Positions 6,221 through 12,214 of a stretch of DNA of 12,214 bases are shown here, piece by piece (position 1 is the first letter of the stretch; every line of letters begins with the position of its first letter). The notes beneath the pieces are model-generated. The model was not told where the DNA came from and did no database searches. It was given only the letters and a program-made list of their open reading frames with translations. The position numbers were made by a program, and so were the translations under genes. The stretch is taken from assembly GCA_017553965.1 (NCBI GenBank), contig JAFZJK010000172.1, positions 1-12,214 of the forward strand. Reading direction: 5' to 3'. The DNA is from Lachnospiraceae bacterium (GTDB lineage: Bacteria > Bacillota_A > Clostridia > Lachnospirales > Lachnospiraceae).

Positions 6221-7104
6221 ACATTTTTTCCGTCACTTTCAAAAAGCACACTGCCTTTTCTGGTCCTGTAAAGCTTGATACCGCGCTTTTCAATAAGATC
6301 CTTGGTCTCGTCTGCTTCCTTTTCCTCTTTTGAGGATGTAATGACTGCATATTCCGGTTTAACCAGATCCAAAAACTCGTCTAAACAGCCCATGAATTCG
6401 GTGTATTTTCCGTGATAAGGCATTTTTACCACGTTACACTTTTCGGGCTGTGTGCCAATATATTCTTTAAGTCTGAGTGCCTCGGCATCCCCTGTAAACA
6501 GGAAGGATGTCTCCCCGTAACTCACTCTTATGATAAGAGACGAATTGTTGCTGGGGCTCTCCTCGTATACTTCTTTAGCGGGAACATTGACCTCTATCTT
6601 TATTCCGTTTAACTCAAAGGTCTTGTTCTCCTTCAACGCTGTAACGGTCTTGTTCTTTTCCTTCACCTTATCCATGAAGTTATCATAGTCGTCCGACTGC
6701 TTAACATAGGAAGGAGTATATATCTCACCTACTTCGGTATTTCCGATAAGCTTAGCTGCACCGCCCACATGATCCTTATCAAAATGAGTGATGAACATCA
6801 TATCGATACCTTTGATGTCATTGTTTTCCATGTATTGCAGGATATCCTTGCCCTGTCCGCGCTCACCTGCATCGATAATGATGGTACTCTTATTGTTATA
6901 TATCAAAAAAGAATCGGCTTTTCCGAGCTCAAAACAGTATACCTTTAATGTCCCGGGATCATCACTGTCGGGATCCTGTTTTTGTCCGTTATTGACCCCC
7001 GAGCCATTTCCCGGCTCCTGACCGTTTCCGTCATCACATCCCGTAAGGACTATACATAACACTAATAAAAGTGATATAAGTTTTATTATGTTTTTTCCTT
7101 TCAT
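6199..7104 (-). CDS. Extracytoplasmic MBL-fold hydrolase lipoprotein, ComEC C-terminal-like
   Basis: A 301-residue lipoprotein: signal core L-I-S-L-L-L-V-L-C-I-V and lipobox L-T-G-C with Cys23, then a Gly/Asn/Asp-rich linker to about residue 50. The rest is a metallo-beta-lactamase fold: opening strand T-L-K-V-Y-C-F-E-L-G-K-A-D-S-F-L-I, then I-I-I-D-A-G, then T-H-F-D-K-D-H-V-G-G (106-115), L-F-T-G-D-A-E (metal-bridging D206) and M-P-Y-H-G-K-Y (H231). In the HxHxDH signature the second His is Asp109, a variant I recall in ComEC-like hydrolases of Clostridia. The order matches the C-terminal domain of the DNA-uptake protein ComEC without its membrane domains. Substrate is unknown; a nuclease or phosphodiesterase on the outer surface is plausible. 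The ATG at 7104 follows GGGAGG. It lies 88 nt after the PHP gene with no obvious promoter in between. Confidence 0.88.
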   Translation of the reverse strand: MKGKNIIKLISLLLVLCIVLTGCDDGNGQEPGNGSGVNNGQKQDPDSDDPGTLKVYCFELGKADSFLIYNNKSTIIIDAGERGQGKDILQYMENNDIKGIDMMFITHFDKDHVGGAAKLIGNTEVGEIYTPSYVKQSDDYDNFMDKVKEKNKTVTALKENKTFELNGIKIEVNVPAKEVYEESPSNNSSLIIRVSYGETSFLFTGDAEALRLKEYIGTQPEKCNVVKMPYHGKYTEFMGCLDEFLDLVKPEYAVITSSKEEKEADETKDLIEKRGIKLYRTRKGSVLFESDGKNVKAVQMS

Positions 7105-7192
7105 ACCGATCCTCCCTTGGCTTTTGTTAATCGCCGGATATAAACTTCCTTAGCCCCAAGATGATATACTTCGGTTGCACGCAACATACAGC

Positions 7193-8086
7193 TTATATCT
7201 CAGGTACAGGCATTCCCTTCAGCCTAAACATATCCTCATAAGCACTCTTCGGTACATGCATATTGTTATTTCTTCCTGTACCGATCTCAAGTCCGGGCTT
7301 GTTGCTTCCATGGAAGTCGGTGCCACCGGTCATGATAAGCTTATGCTTTAACGCCAGGCTCCTCACATTGTCCTCATCATAACCCATATTGGAGGAATAA
7401 TATGTCTCTATACCCTTAAGTCCCATCTCGCATAACTCACCAACCAGAGTATCCGTTTCGGCCATACTTAATCCATACAGCATGGGGTGTGCAAGTACCG
7501 GGATACCTCCTGCATTTGTTATGGCAGTAATAGCGGTTTCTCTGGTCATATAGTCCCTCGGAACATAGCAGGGTTTATCATTTCCCAAAAATCTGTCAAA
7601 TACCTCGGAGTTTGATCTGCAGTATCCGTTTTCCACCAGCCATCTGGCAAAATGTGCTCTGGTGATAACACTGCTGCCACTTATCTTCTTAATAGCCTCT
7701 ATATCAAGTGCTATGCCAAACTTGGCAAAACGCTCGGCAATCTTGTCATTTCTCTCTTCTCTTTTAACCCATGCTTTCCTTAATACATTTAAGAAATCTT
7801 CCGATTCCGTATCTATAAAGTACCCAAGGATATGTATATCCCTGTCCCTGAATCCGGCCGATATCTCTATACCGGGGATAAATACCATACCGCATTCATC
7901 GGCTGCAGTCCTTGCCTCGGCTACTCCTTCCACGGTATCATGGTCGGTAAGAGCCATAACCCCCACACCTCTGTCGGATGCAAGCTTGACCACTTCAGAA
8001 GGTGACATAGTACCGTCGGATATATTAGAATGCACATGCAGGTCTATCAGTTTATTATTTGTTACTATCTTTACATTATTCTCCAC
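7193..8086 (-). CDS. PHP-domain metal-dependent phosphoesterase (RNase AM / nucleoside bisphosphatase-like)
   Basis: A 297-residue PHP protein with metal ligands in order: D-L-H-V-H-S-N-I-S-D-G (H17, H19, D24), A-L-T-D-H-D-T-V-E-G (H48), P-G-I-E-I-S (E73), H-I-L-G-Y (H84), I-T-R-A-H-F (H144), V-L-A-H-P (H199) and G-T-D-F-H-G (D256, H258), all the expected trinuclear-site positions. The inserted helical part at about 95-170 fits the YciV/Rnm group, which removes nucleotides from RNA 5' ends or hydrolyses 3',5'-nucleoside bisphosphates. Which reaction applies here is not decided by sequence. The start is GTG at 8086, with GAGG 7 nt upstream; a nearby ATG is out of frame. It is the first gene of the probable PHP-MBL-MATE-miaA-rapZ run. 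I see no strong promoter before it, so either a weak one lies in the 144-bp gap or some readthrough comes from the Big_2 gene. Confidence 0.92.
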   Translation of the reverse strand: MENNVKIVTNNKLIDLHVHSNISDGTMSPSEVVKLASDRGVGVMALTDHDTVEGVAEARTAADECGMVFIPGIEISAGFRDRDIHILGYFIDTESEDFLNVLRKAWVKREERNDKIAERFAKFGIALDIEAIKKISGSSVITRAHFARWLVENGYCRSNSEVFDRFLGNDKPCYVPRDYMTRETAITAITNAGGIPVLAHPMLYGLSMAETDTLVGELCEMGLKGIETYYSSNMGYDEDNVRSLALKHKLIMTGGTDFHGSNKPGLEIGTGRNNNMHVPKSAYEDMFRLKGMPVPEI

Positions 8087-8127
8087 GTTTCGTCCTCATC
8101 GTTCTTTTTTGTCTTACTACAAAGAAT

Positions 8128-8158
8128 GCCACACTTGAAGGAAAATTTCAAGTGTAGC
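8128..8158 (-). other. Strong inverted repeat in the leader region of the PHP gene
   Basis: ACACTTGAA and TTCAAGTGT (8131-8139, 8147-8155) pair perfectly around a 7-nt spacer. On the minus strand the stem extends to 12 pairs through a U-G wobble and a terminal GC, while on the plus strand a C-A mismatch breaks it, so the RNA form favours the minus transcript. No T-run follows on the minus strand. It could be an mRNA leader hairpin or an operator. On the plus strand it precedes an AT-rich tract with seven Ts, but no plus-strand gene needs a terminator here. Confidence 0.5.
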
Positions 8159-8176
8159 GTTTAATTTTTTTAGTAT

Positions 8177-8217
8177 CAAATAAAAAAAGGCTACCCGGTC
8201 AACGACCAAATAGCCTT
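8177..8217 (-). terminator. Rho-independent terminator of the Big_2 protein gene
   Basis: On the minus strand AAGGCTA (8211-8217) pairs with TAGCCTT (8187-8193), with an inner GGTC/GACC stem, followed at once by a run of seven Ts. It starts 14 nt after the stop codon. Confidence 0.88.
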
Positions 8218-8230
8218 AATCATATCATAT

Positions 8231-9025
8231 TTATTTCTCAGTTACTTCAGGAGCTGCCGTAACGGTAGGCTCAACTTCCGGTGTAGGTTCAGTTGAAGGT
8301 GTAGGTGTTACATCACCCTCCTGGTTGTTCTCGCCTTCCTCATTATCCTCCGGATCATCATCAGAAGGATTGTCATCGATGATACCTTCAAGACTGCCTG
8401 CCTCAAGATACTTCGCATAATCCTCTTCACTTAAAACATAAATCTTGCATTCAGCGGCTTCGCCGTTTACAAGGAATGCATAGATAACTGCTTCTCCCAT
8501 ACTCTTGGCACGAACACGGCCTATCGAAGTAACGGAAGCTATCTCTTTATCCGATGAATAGAACAAAGGCTTTTCAACCGTATTAAGCGGTGAAACTATA
8601 GCCTTTAAAGTCTTTTTCATGCCGGTAAGAAGCACCAGCTCAGTCTTGGTAAGCTTAATGCTTACTGCTGCAGGACCTACGGTAACATTGCACTTAAGTG
8701 TATCCGTAGCACTACCGCCGGCTACTATCGTAGCGGTTACTACACACTCTCCGTTTGAAATACCGGTGATGTAACCTCTGTTATCAACAAAAGCAACGCT
8801 TACATCACTTGATCTGTATATTATACGGGCATTCCGTGGAACATTGTAAACACGAAGACGGAATGTATTATCCTTAGCTATGGCTACTTCATTAACATTA
8901 AGCCTTGCTTCATCTTCTGCGGCAGAAGCAGCTACAGGAGCTTTGAAGCAGATAGCGGCAAGTACCAGGACCAAAACCAGACCGAATAACTTGCTCATAC
9001 ATTTTAATGTTATCTTTTTATCCAC
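8231..9025 (-). CDS. Secreted protein with two Big_2 (Ig-like) domains and acidic Pro/Thr tail
   Basis: The start is GTG at 9025, six nt after AAGGAGGG. Residues 1-35 are a Sec signal (K3, K4, core L-F-G-L-V-L-V-L-V-L-A-A-I-C-F, cleavage after A-S-A). Two bacterial Ig-like group 2 domains follow, at about 41-116 and 120-197; each shows the hallmark pattern of Y-x-S-S-D followed by V-A-x-V and G-x-I/V-x-(G/A)-x-S-x-G-x-x-V (first: Y-R-S-S-D-V-S-V-A-F-V; second: Y-S-S-D-K-E-I-A-S-V). A linker and a tail rich in Asp, Glu, Pro and Thr (about 214-264) end the protein, without LPXTG, SLH or a hydrophobic anchor. It is probably secreted or loosely held at the wall, as a spacer or adhesion-type module. 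It is divergent from the two-component operon and has its own promoter and terminator. Confidence 0.9.
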   Translation of the reverse strand: MDKKITLKCMSKLFGLVLVLVLAAICFKAPVAASAAEDEARLNVNEVAIAKDNTFRLRVYNVPRNARIIYRSSDVSVAFVDNRGYITGISNGECVVTATIVAGGSATDTLKCNVTVGPAAVSIKLTKTELVLLTGMKKTLKAIVSPLNTVEKPLFYSSDKEIASVTSIGRVRAKSMGEAVIYAFLVNGEAAECKIYVLSEEDYAKYLEAGSLEGIIDDNPSDDDPEDNEEGENNQEGDVTPTPSTEPTPEVEPTVTAAPEVTEK

Positions 9026-9062
9026 GGCGCACCCTCCTTTTCCAATTATTTACCACCGGCTT

Positions 9063-9077
9063 CCGTCACCCTGACGG
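9063..9077 (-). other. Leader hairpin of the Big_2 gene
   Basis: CCGTCA and TGACGG pair perfectly around a 3-nt loop, in the leader about 38 nt before the start codon. A second, 5-bp repeat (TCGGT/ACCGA, 9083-9098) overlaps the -10 and likely start. No T-run follows. These may stabilise the message. Confidence 0.45.
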
Positions 9078-9097
9078 ATATTTCGGTTAGCATACCG

Positions 9098-9126
9098 ATT
9101 ATAACGCCTGTTTTCAACAAAAATAC
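9098..9126 (-). promoter_or_regulatory. Promoter of the Big_2 gene, perfect -10 and no recognisable -35
   Basis: On the minus strand TATAAT (9098-9103) is perfect, but at 17-nt spacing the -35 is GTATTT, unlike TTGACA. Start would be near 9091, with a leader of about 65 nt. The weak -35 lies inside a palindrome listed separately, suggesting activator dependence or regulation. Confidence 0.6.
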
Positions 9127-9137
9127 GTCATTTTTGT
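9117..9137. promoter_or_regulatory. Inverted repeat in the divergent intergenic region, candidate operator
   Basis: ACAAAAAT and ATTTTTGT are perfect inverted halves around a 5-nt centre (ACGTC). It covers the -35 position of the Big_2 promoter and lies about 40 bp upstream of the -35 of the response-regulator promoter, so one bound dimer could affect both directions. AT-rich halves raise the chance of coincidence. Confidence 0.4.
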
Positions 9138-9177
9138 AACAAAGATGTGAAATATTGGAGGATTCATAAAATAATCA

Positions 9178-9206
9178 TAGTCAAAATGTAAATTATCTGA
9201 TACAAT
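9178..9206 (+). promoter_or_regulatory. Promoter of the two-component operon (extended -10)
   Basis: TAGTCA (9178-9183, four of six matches) is 17 nt before TACAAT (9201-9206), which carries the extended TG element (TGATACAAT). Start is expected near 9213, giving a leader of about 105 nt. Confidence 0.6.
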
Positions 9207-9222
9207 ATAACAGAATATAACA
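9204..9222 (+). repeat. Tandem direct repeat at the two-component operon start, candidate regulator box
   Basis: AATATAACA occurs twice with a 10-bp period (9204-9212 and 9214-9222), overlapping the -10 and the likely transcription start. OmpR/PhoP-type regulators bind direct repeats about one helical turn apart, so this could be a negative autoregulatory site. AT-rich composition makes chance possible. Confidence 0.35.
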
Positions 9223-9317
9223 AAATGGCTGAGTGTGCCATTCTGTTATCGAAGGAATCCCGTAAGATTTTCGATTCTGCCAAAATACAAAAAGCAGAAG
9301 GAAAGGAAACAAATATC

Positions 9318-10031
9318 ATGCCTACAAATACAACTAACATGCAATATATACTTATAGCAGATGATAACCCTGATATAACGGATGTCCTCTCCAATTATGT
9401 AAAGAAAGAAGGCTTTGAGCCGCTCGTTGCTTCGGACGGCGATGAAGCCCTCAGTAAATTCTTCGAATATCAGCCGGTAGTAGTACTGCTCGATGTCATG
9501 ATGCCCAAGATGGACGGCTACGAGGTATGCCGTAACATCCGTGCAAAATCAGACACCCCGGTCATACTGGTCACAGCCCGTGGCGAGGACTTTGAAAGGA
9601 TCATGGGTCTTGATATAGGCGCGGACGACTACATAGTTAAGCCCTTCAGCCCGAGCGAGGTCATGGCCAGGGTACGTGCGGTACTAAGACGTATGACCAA
9701 GCATGAGCACGAAGAAAACGAACGTACCAGACTGACCATAGGAAATATGACCATAGACATCAAGGAATACTCCCTGTATATGAATAACGAACAGGTCAGC
9801 ATGACCAAAAAAGAGCTTGAGACCGTATGGACCTTAGCCAACAATCCTGAAAAGCTGTTCACAAGAGATAACCTTCTAAACAGCATCTGGGGCTACGACT
9901 ATTACGGTGAAACACGTACCGTCGACACACACATCAAGCGTATCCGCGGTAAGCTCGATGCATACGATCACCCCGAGTGGAGCATAAAAACAGTCTGGGG
10001 CGCAGGTTATAAATTCGTTATAAACAAATAA
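9318..10031 (+). CDS. OmpR/PhoB-family response regulator
   Basis: A 237-residue transcription regulator. The receiver domain (about 9-122) has the acidic pair D15-D16, the phospho-acceptor D59 in L-L-D-V-M-M-P, switch T86 in V-T-A-R-G and K108 in V-K-P-F. The winged-helix domain (about 133-235) shows M-T-K-K-E-L-E, the recognition-helix region T-R-T-V-D-T-H-I-K-R-I-R-G-K-L and the wing motif T-V-W-G-A-G-Y-K-F. These are standard for regulators that bind direct-repeat DNA as dimers once phosphorylated. The frame opens at an ATG at 9225, but no ribosome site precedes it and the added 31 residues do not belong to the family; AAGGA about 10 nt before 9318 supports that ATG. The kinase gene follows after 52 nt. 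Phosphate, cell-wall and antibiotic stress are common inputs for this subfamily; none can be assigned. Confidence 0.95.
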   Translation: MPTNTTNMQYILIADDNPDITDVLSNYVKKEGFEPLVASDGDEALSKFFEYQPVVVLLDVMMPKMDGYEVCRNIRAKSDTPVILVTARGEDFERIMGLDIGADDYIVKPFSPSEVMARVRAVLRRMTKHEHEENERTRLTIGNMTIDIKEYSLYMNNEQVSMTKKELETVWTLANNPEKLFTRDNLLNSIWGYDYYGETRTVDTHIKRIRGKLDAYDHPEWSIKTVWGAGYKFVINK

Positions 10032-10034
10032 TGT

Positions 10035-10057
10035 TCATCCCACCACAGCCGGGATGA
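10035..10057 (+). other. Intercistronic hairpin between regulator and kinase genes
   Basis: TCATCCC and GGGATGA form a perfect 7-bp stem with a 9-nt loop three bases after the regulator stop. No T-run follows, so it should not end transcription. A 7-bp direct repeat CAGCCGG overlaps its right side (10046-10052 and 10058-10064). It may protect the upstream message or set the ratio of regulator to kinase. Confidence 0.45.
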
Positions 10058-10083
10058 CAGCCGGTTAACGCGAGGTGACCGTT

Positions 10084-11556
10084 TTGTCAGAAAAACATAA
10101 GAAACCCATAAGCAGCATATTCTTAAGGGTATTCAGCTACTACGTAGTGCTCCTGATATTGTTTGCACTCGTACTCGGGCTTATCTTTTTGGATATGTTT
10201 GACAAATCAAATACCGAAACACGAAGTACCGAGCTCGGCAGAGTAGGTACCAACGCGGCAAACAACATCCGTAAATTCGTGCTTGATAATGACGTGGAGG
10301 GCGCGCTCTCATATCTCGGTACCTTTAACGAAATCGAATCTGGTGAGATATGGATAGTTTCCAATCCAAGCGCAACACAGCCCATGGACAAAGCACTGGA
10401 GACCATAAAGGTTTCCGCCGTAACAGAACAGTCCGAGTTTGCGGACCTTCTAAATGCAGCATTCCGCGGAAAGAAAAAGCTGAGTACTTTCTATAGCGAA
10501 ATACACGGAGCCACCACCATCTCTGCCGCTCTTCCCATATACGGAAAAGGCAATGAGATCTGCGGTGCCCTGATCATCTCGGAGCCCATGGCCGACGTCG
10601 ATGAGATGAAGGTTACCGGTGCAAAGCTCATCTTCACCAGCGGAATAATAGCCCTGCTTATATCCATGGCCGTATCAGTCCTGTTTGCAGGCCAGATCAC
10701 AAAGCCGGTCATGAAGATGCGAAAGGTTACCACCGCCCTGCAAAATGGTGATTATGATGTAAAAACAGGCTTAAAGCGTGACGATGAGATCGGTGAGATG
10801 GCAAAGAGTATCGACTTACTTGCCGAGAGACTTAAAGCGAACCGAGAAAAAGCCGACAACCTGGAGCAGATGCGTCAGGACTTCTTTGCAAACGTATCAC
10901 ATGAGCTAAGGACTCCCATCGCAGTAGTAAGAGCGTACACCGAGTCAATGGTGGACGGAGTTGTAACCGACCCTGAAAAGGTAGAACAATACAACAGCCG
11001 TATCTTAGCTGAGTGCAAGAGTATGGAGCGTCTGGTAGGCGACCTGCTCACACTTTCCAAGATGCAGAACCCTGATTTTAAGATAGAGACAGAACCTGTC
11101 AACCTGGTACATATTTTCGACGAGATAGTACGTTCAGCTCTCGCCATCAGTGCCGAAAAGGGCATTCAGCTCGTAATGCACAGGGAAAGCAGTGTATACA
11201 TGATCCTGGGCGATTATGACCGTCTGCGTCAGATGTTCATAGTTATCCTGGACAATGCGATAAAATTTTCCGATCCCGGAAAAACCATACATCTTACTCT
11301 CACATCCGTCAAAAGAAAGATCATATGCAGCATAAAGGATGAGGGAATAGGAATAAGTGAAGAAGATCTTCCGAATATCTTTGACAAGTTTTATAAGTCA
11401 AAGCTCCGTCAGAACGCAAAAGGCACCGGTCTGGGCCTGCCCATAGCAAAGCAGATTGCATTAAAGCATGGCGGCACCATCGATGTAAAGAGCAAACCCG
11501 GTGAAGGCACCGAATTTATCTTTACCTTTGATGAGATATTTGAAGAGGATCTGTGA
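10084..11556 (+). CDS. Membrane sensor histidine kinase (HAMP, HisKA, HATPase_c)
   Basis: A 490-residue kinase with the full domain order. TM1 is about residues 15-37 (Y-Y-V-V-L-L-I-L-F-A-L-V-L-G-L-I-F-L); an extracytoplasmic sensor spans about 38-178 and looks like a single Cache/PAS-type fold (E-I-W-I-V-S-N-P, then A-F-R-G-K, then I-S-A-A-L-P-I-Y-G-K-G-N-E-I-C-G-A-L-I-I-S-E-P); TM2 is about 180-203; HAMP about 204-256. The phospho-acceptor is H273 in S-H-E-L-R-T-P. The ATPase has the N box I-L-D-N-A-I-K-F-S (N391), G1 D-E-G-I-G-I-S, and G2 G-T-G-L-G-L. The frame begins at GTG 10075, but that lies within the ribosome site; GAGGTGA is correctly placed for the TTG at 10084. It pairs with the regulator upstream. 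The stimulus is not known. Confidence 0.95.
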   Translation: MSEKHKKPISSIFLRVFSYYVVLLILFALVLGLIFLDMFDKSNTETRSTELGRVGTNAANNIRKFVLDNDVEGALSYLGTFNEIESGEIWIVSNPSATQPMDKALETIKVSAVTEQSEFADLLNAAFRGKKKLSTFYSEIHGATTISAALPIYGKGNEICGALIISEPMADVDEMKVTGAKLIFTSGIIALLISMAVSVLFAGQITKPVMKMRKVTTALQNGDYDVKTGLKRDDEIGEMAKSIDLLAERLKANREKADNLEQMRQDFFANVSHELRTPIAVVRAYTESMVDGVVTDPEKVEQYNSRILAECKSMERLVGDLLTLSKMQNPDFKIETEPVNLVHIFDEIVRSALAISAEKGIQLVMHRESSVYMILGDYDRLRQMFIVILDNAIKFSDPGKTIHLTLTSVKRKIICSIKDEGIGISEEDLPNIFDKFYKSKLRQNAKGTGLGLPIAKQIALKHGGTIDVKSKPGEGTEFIFTFDEIFEEDL

Positions 11557-11564
11557 GGTATAAA

Positions 11565-12214
11565 ATGTGGACAGCAGATAATTGGAAGGACTATGAGGTA
11601 CTGGACTGCTCGGACGGTGAAAAGCTCGAGCGCTGGGGGAAATACATTCTCCTGCGTCCCGACCCTCAGGTCATATGGAATACAGAGAAAACATCCGATA
11701 AATGGCATAAGCTCAATGCACATTATCACAGAAGTGCAAAAGGCGGCGGTGAATGGGAGTTTTTCAGCCTCCCCGAGCAATGGAGCATATCCTATAAGGA
11801 CTTAAGATTCAACCTTAAGCCCTTCAGCTTCAAGCATACCGGTCTGTTCCCCGAGCAGGCAGCCAATTGGGACTGGATGAGTGATATCATCAAAAGAACT
11901 CTTGCCAAAGAACCCGAAAGACCCATAAAGATACTTAACCTTTTCGCATATACAGGCGGAGCAACCACAGCCTGTGCAAAGGCAGGCTTTGAAAATGGAC
12001 GGGGCAGGGTAAGCGTTACACATGTCGATGCATCAAAAGGCATGGTAGGCTGGGCAAAGGAAAATGCCGCATTATCCGGGCTTGAGACAGCTCCTATCAG
12101 ATGGATAGTCGATGACTGCAGAAAATTTGTTGAACGCGAAATAAGGCGAGAAAGCTACTACGATGCTGTTATCATGGATCCCCCTTCATACGGACGCGGC
12201 CCCAAGGGTGAGAT
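11565..12214 (+). CDS. RlmI-like class I SAM-dependent methyltransferase, N-terminal part (3' end beyond window)
   Basis: 216 codons are visible and the frame is still open at the edge. The ATG at 11565 follows TGAGG, which overlaps the kinase stop, with an 8-nt gap, so translation is likely coupled. Residues 1-118 form a family-specific N-terminal region (D-G-E-K-L-E-R-W-G-K-Y, R-P-D-P-Q-V-I-W, F-K-H-T-G-L-F-P-E-Q). The Rossmann methyltransferase follows: motif I L-N-L-F-A-Y-T-G-G-A-T (124-134), acidic V-D-A-S-K (D155), W-I-V-D-D-C (D183-D184) and the catalytic-loop motif I-M-D-P-P-S-Y-G-R-G-P-K-G-E (from 203). This is the pattern of RlmI-related enzymes, which methylate 23S rRNA cytosine at C5; the D-P-P-S/K-Y-G-R-G-P variant marks a subgroup whose target is, to my knowledge, not firmly defined. 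The C-terminal Cys region cannot be checked. Confidence 0.9.
   Translation, partial: MWTADNWKDYEVLDCSDGEKLERWGKYILLRPDPQVIWNTEKTSDKWHKLNAHYHRSAKGGGEWEFFSLPEQWSISYKDLRFNLKPFSFKHTGLFPEQAANWDWMSDIIKRTLAKEPERPIKILNLFAYTGGATTACAKAGFENGRGRVSVTHVDASKGMVGWAKENAALSGLETAPIRWIVDDCRKFVEREIRRESYYDAVIMDPPSYGRGPKGE

Noticed and set aside
7662..8138. Open frame on the plus strand, 158 codons
   Set aside because: It is antisense to the PHP gene, which has every metal-binding motif; composition is that of a shadow frame.
8131..8175. Plus-strand terminator made of the ACACTTGAA repeat and the following T-run
   Set aside because: Ten bases separate stem and T-run, and no plus-strand gene lies upstream.
9225..9317. 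N-terminal extension of the response regulator from the ATG at 9225
   Set aside because: No ribosome site precedes it, it lies in the presumed leader, and the receiver fold begins near the ATG at 9318.
11409..11780. Open frame on the minus strand across the kinase-methyltransferase junction
   Set aside because: It overlaps two well-supported plus-strand genes with matching ribosome sites.
1..12214. New defence, mobile or secretion system
   Set aside because: All well-supported genes belong to common housekeeping, transport, envelope or signalling families; there is no nuclease-helicase pair, toxin-antitoxin pair, recombinase, tRNA or CRISPR repeat, and no abrupt change in codon use that I could see.

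Overview
The window looks like ordinary chromosome from a Gram-positive member of the Clostridia, most likely Lachnospiraceae. The grounds are strong AGGAGG-type ribosome sites, sigma-A type promoters, lipoprotein and Sec signals of Firmicutes style, a RapZ/YvcJ homologue, Big_2 (Ig-like) and PPC-like surface proteins, and frequent ATA isoleucine codons. The family-level placement is inference from protein resemblance. I see no rRNA, tRNA, CRISPR array, insertion sequence or phage gene.

Layout. Positions 1-9025 read entirely on the minus strand. From the upstream end: a secreted Big_2 protein (9025-8231) with its own promoter and terminator; a probable run of five genes, PHP-domain phosphoesterase (8086-7193), extracytoplasmic MBL-fold lipoprotein (7104-6199), MATE exporter (6154-4769), a divergent MiaA-type tRNA dimethylallyltransferase (4759-3854) and RapZ (3706-2819); a small lipoprotein with its own promoter (2683-2318); an AEC-family transporter (2223-1294); a 216-residue protein of unknown function (1158-508); and the 5' part of another secreted protein (344 to the window edge). 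Between miaA and rapZ lies a compact cassette of hairpins that looks like a dispersed palindromic repeat.

Positions 9318-12214 read on the plus strand, divergent from the Big_2 gene: an OmpR-type response regulator, its membrane histidine kinase, and an RlmI-like SAM-dependent methyltransferase cut by the window end. Kinase and methyltransferase are 8 nt apart, so these three are probably one operon. The methyltransferase is easy to miss because its frame stays open to the edge.

Working together. The regulator and kinase form a standard signalling pair whose signal is unknown. The divergent Big_2 gene is a natural candidate target: its promoter has a perfect -10, no recognisable -35 and a palindrome over the -35 position. 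The small lipoprotein gene has the same promoter design with a different palindrome. The five-gene run mixes nucleotide or RNA metabolism (PHP, MiaA, RapZ) with envelope functions (MBL lipoprotein, MATE), and I see no single pathway in it. Several starts are non-ATG (GTG or TTG) and are set here by ribosome site spacing, so some differ from the longest open frame.

I did not find convincing evidence of a new multi-gene system. The most interesting leads are the hairpin repeat cassette, the atypical MiaA, and the palindrome-covered promoters.
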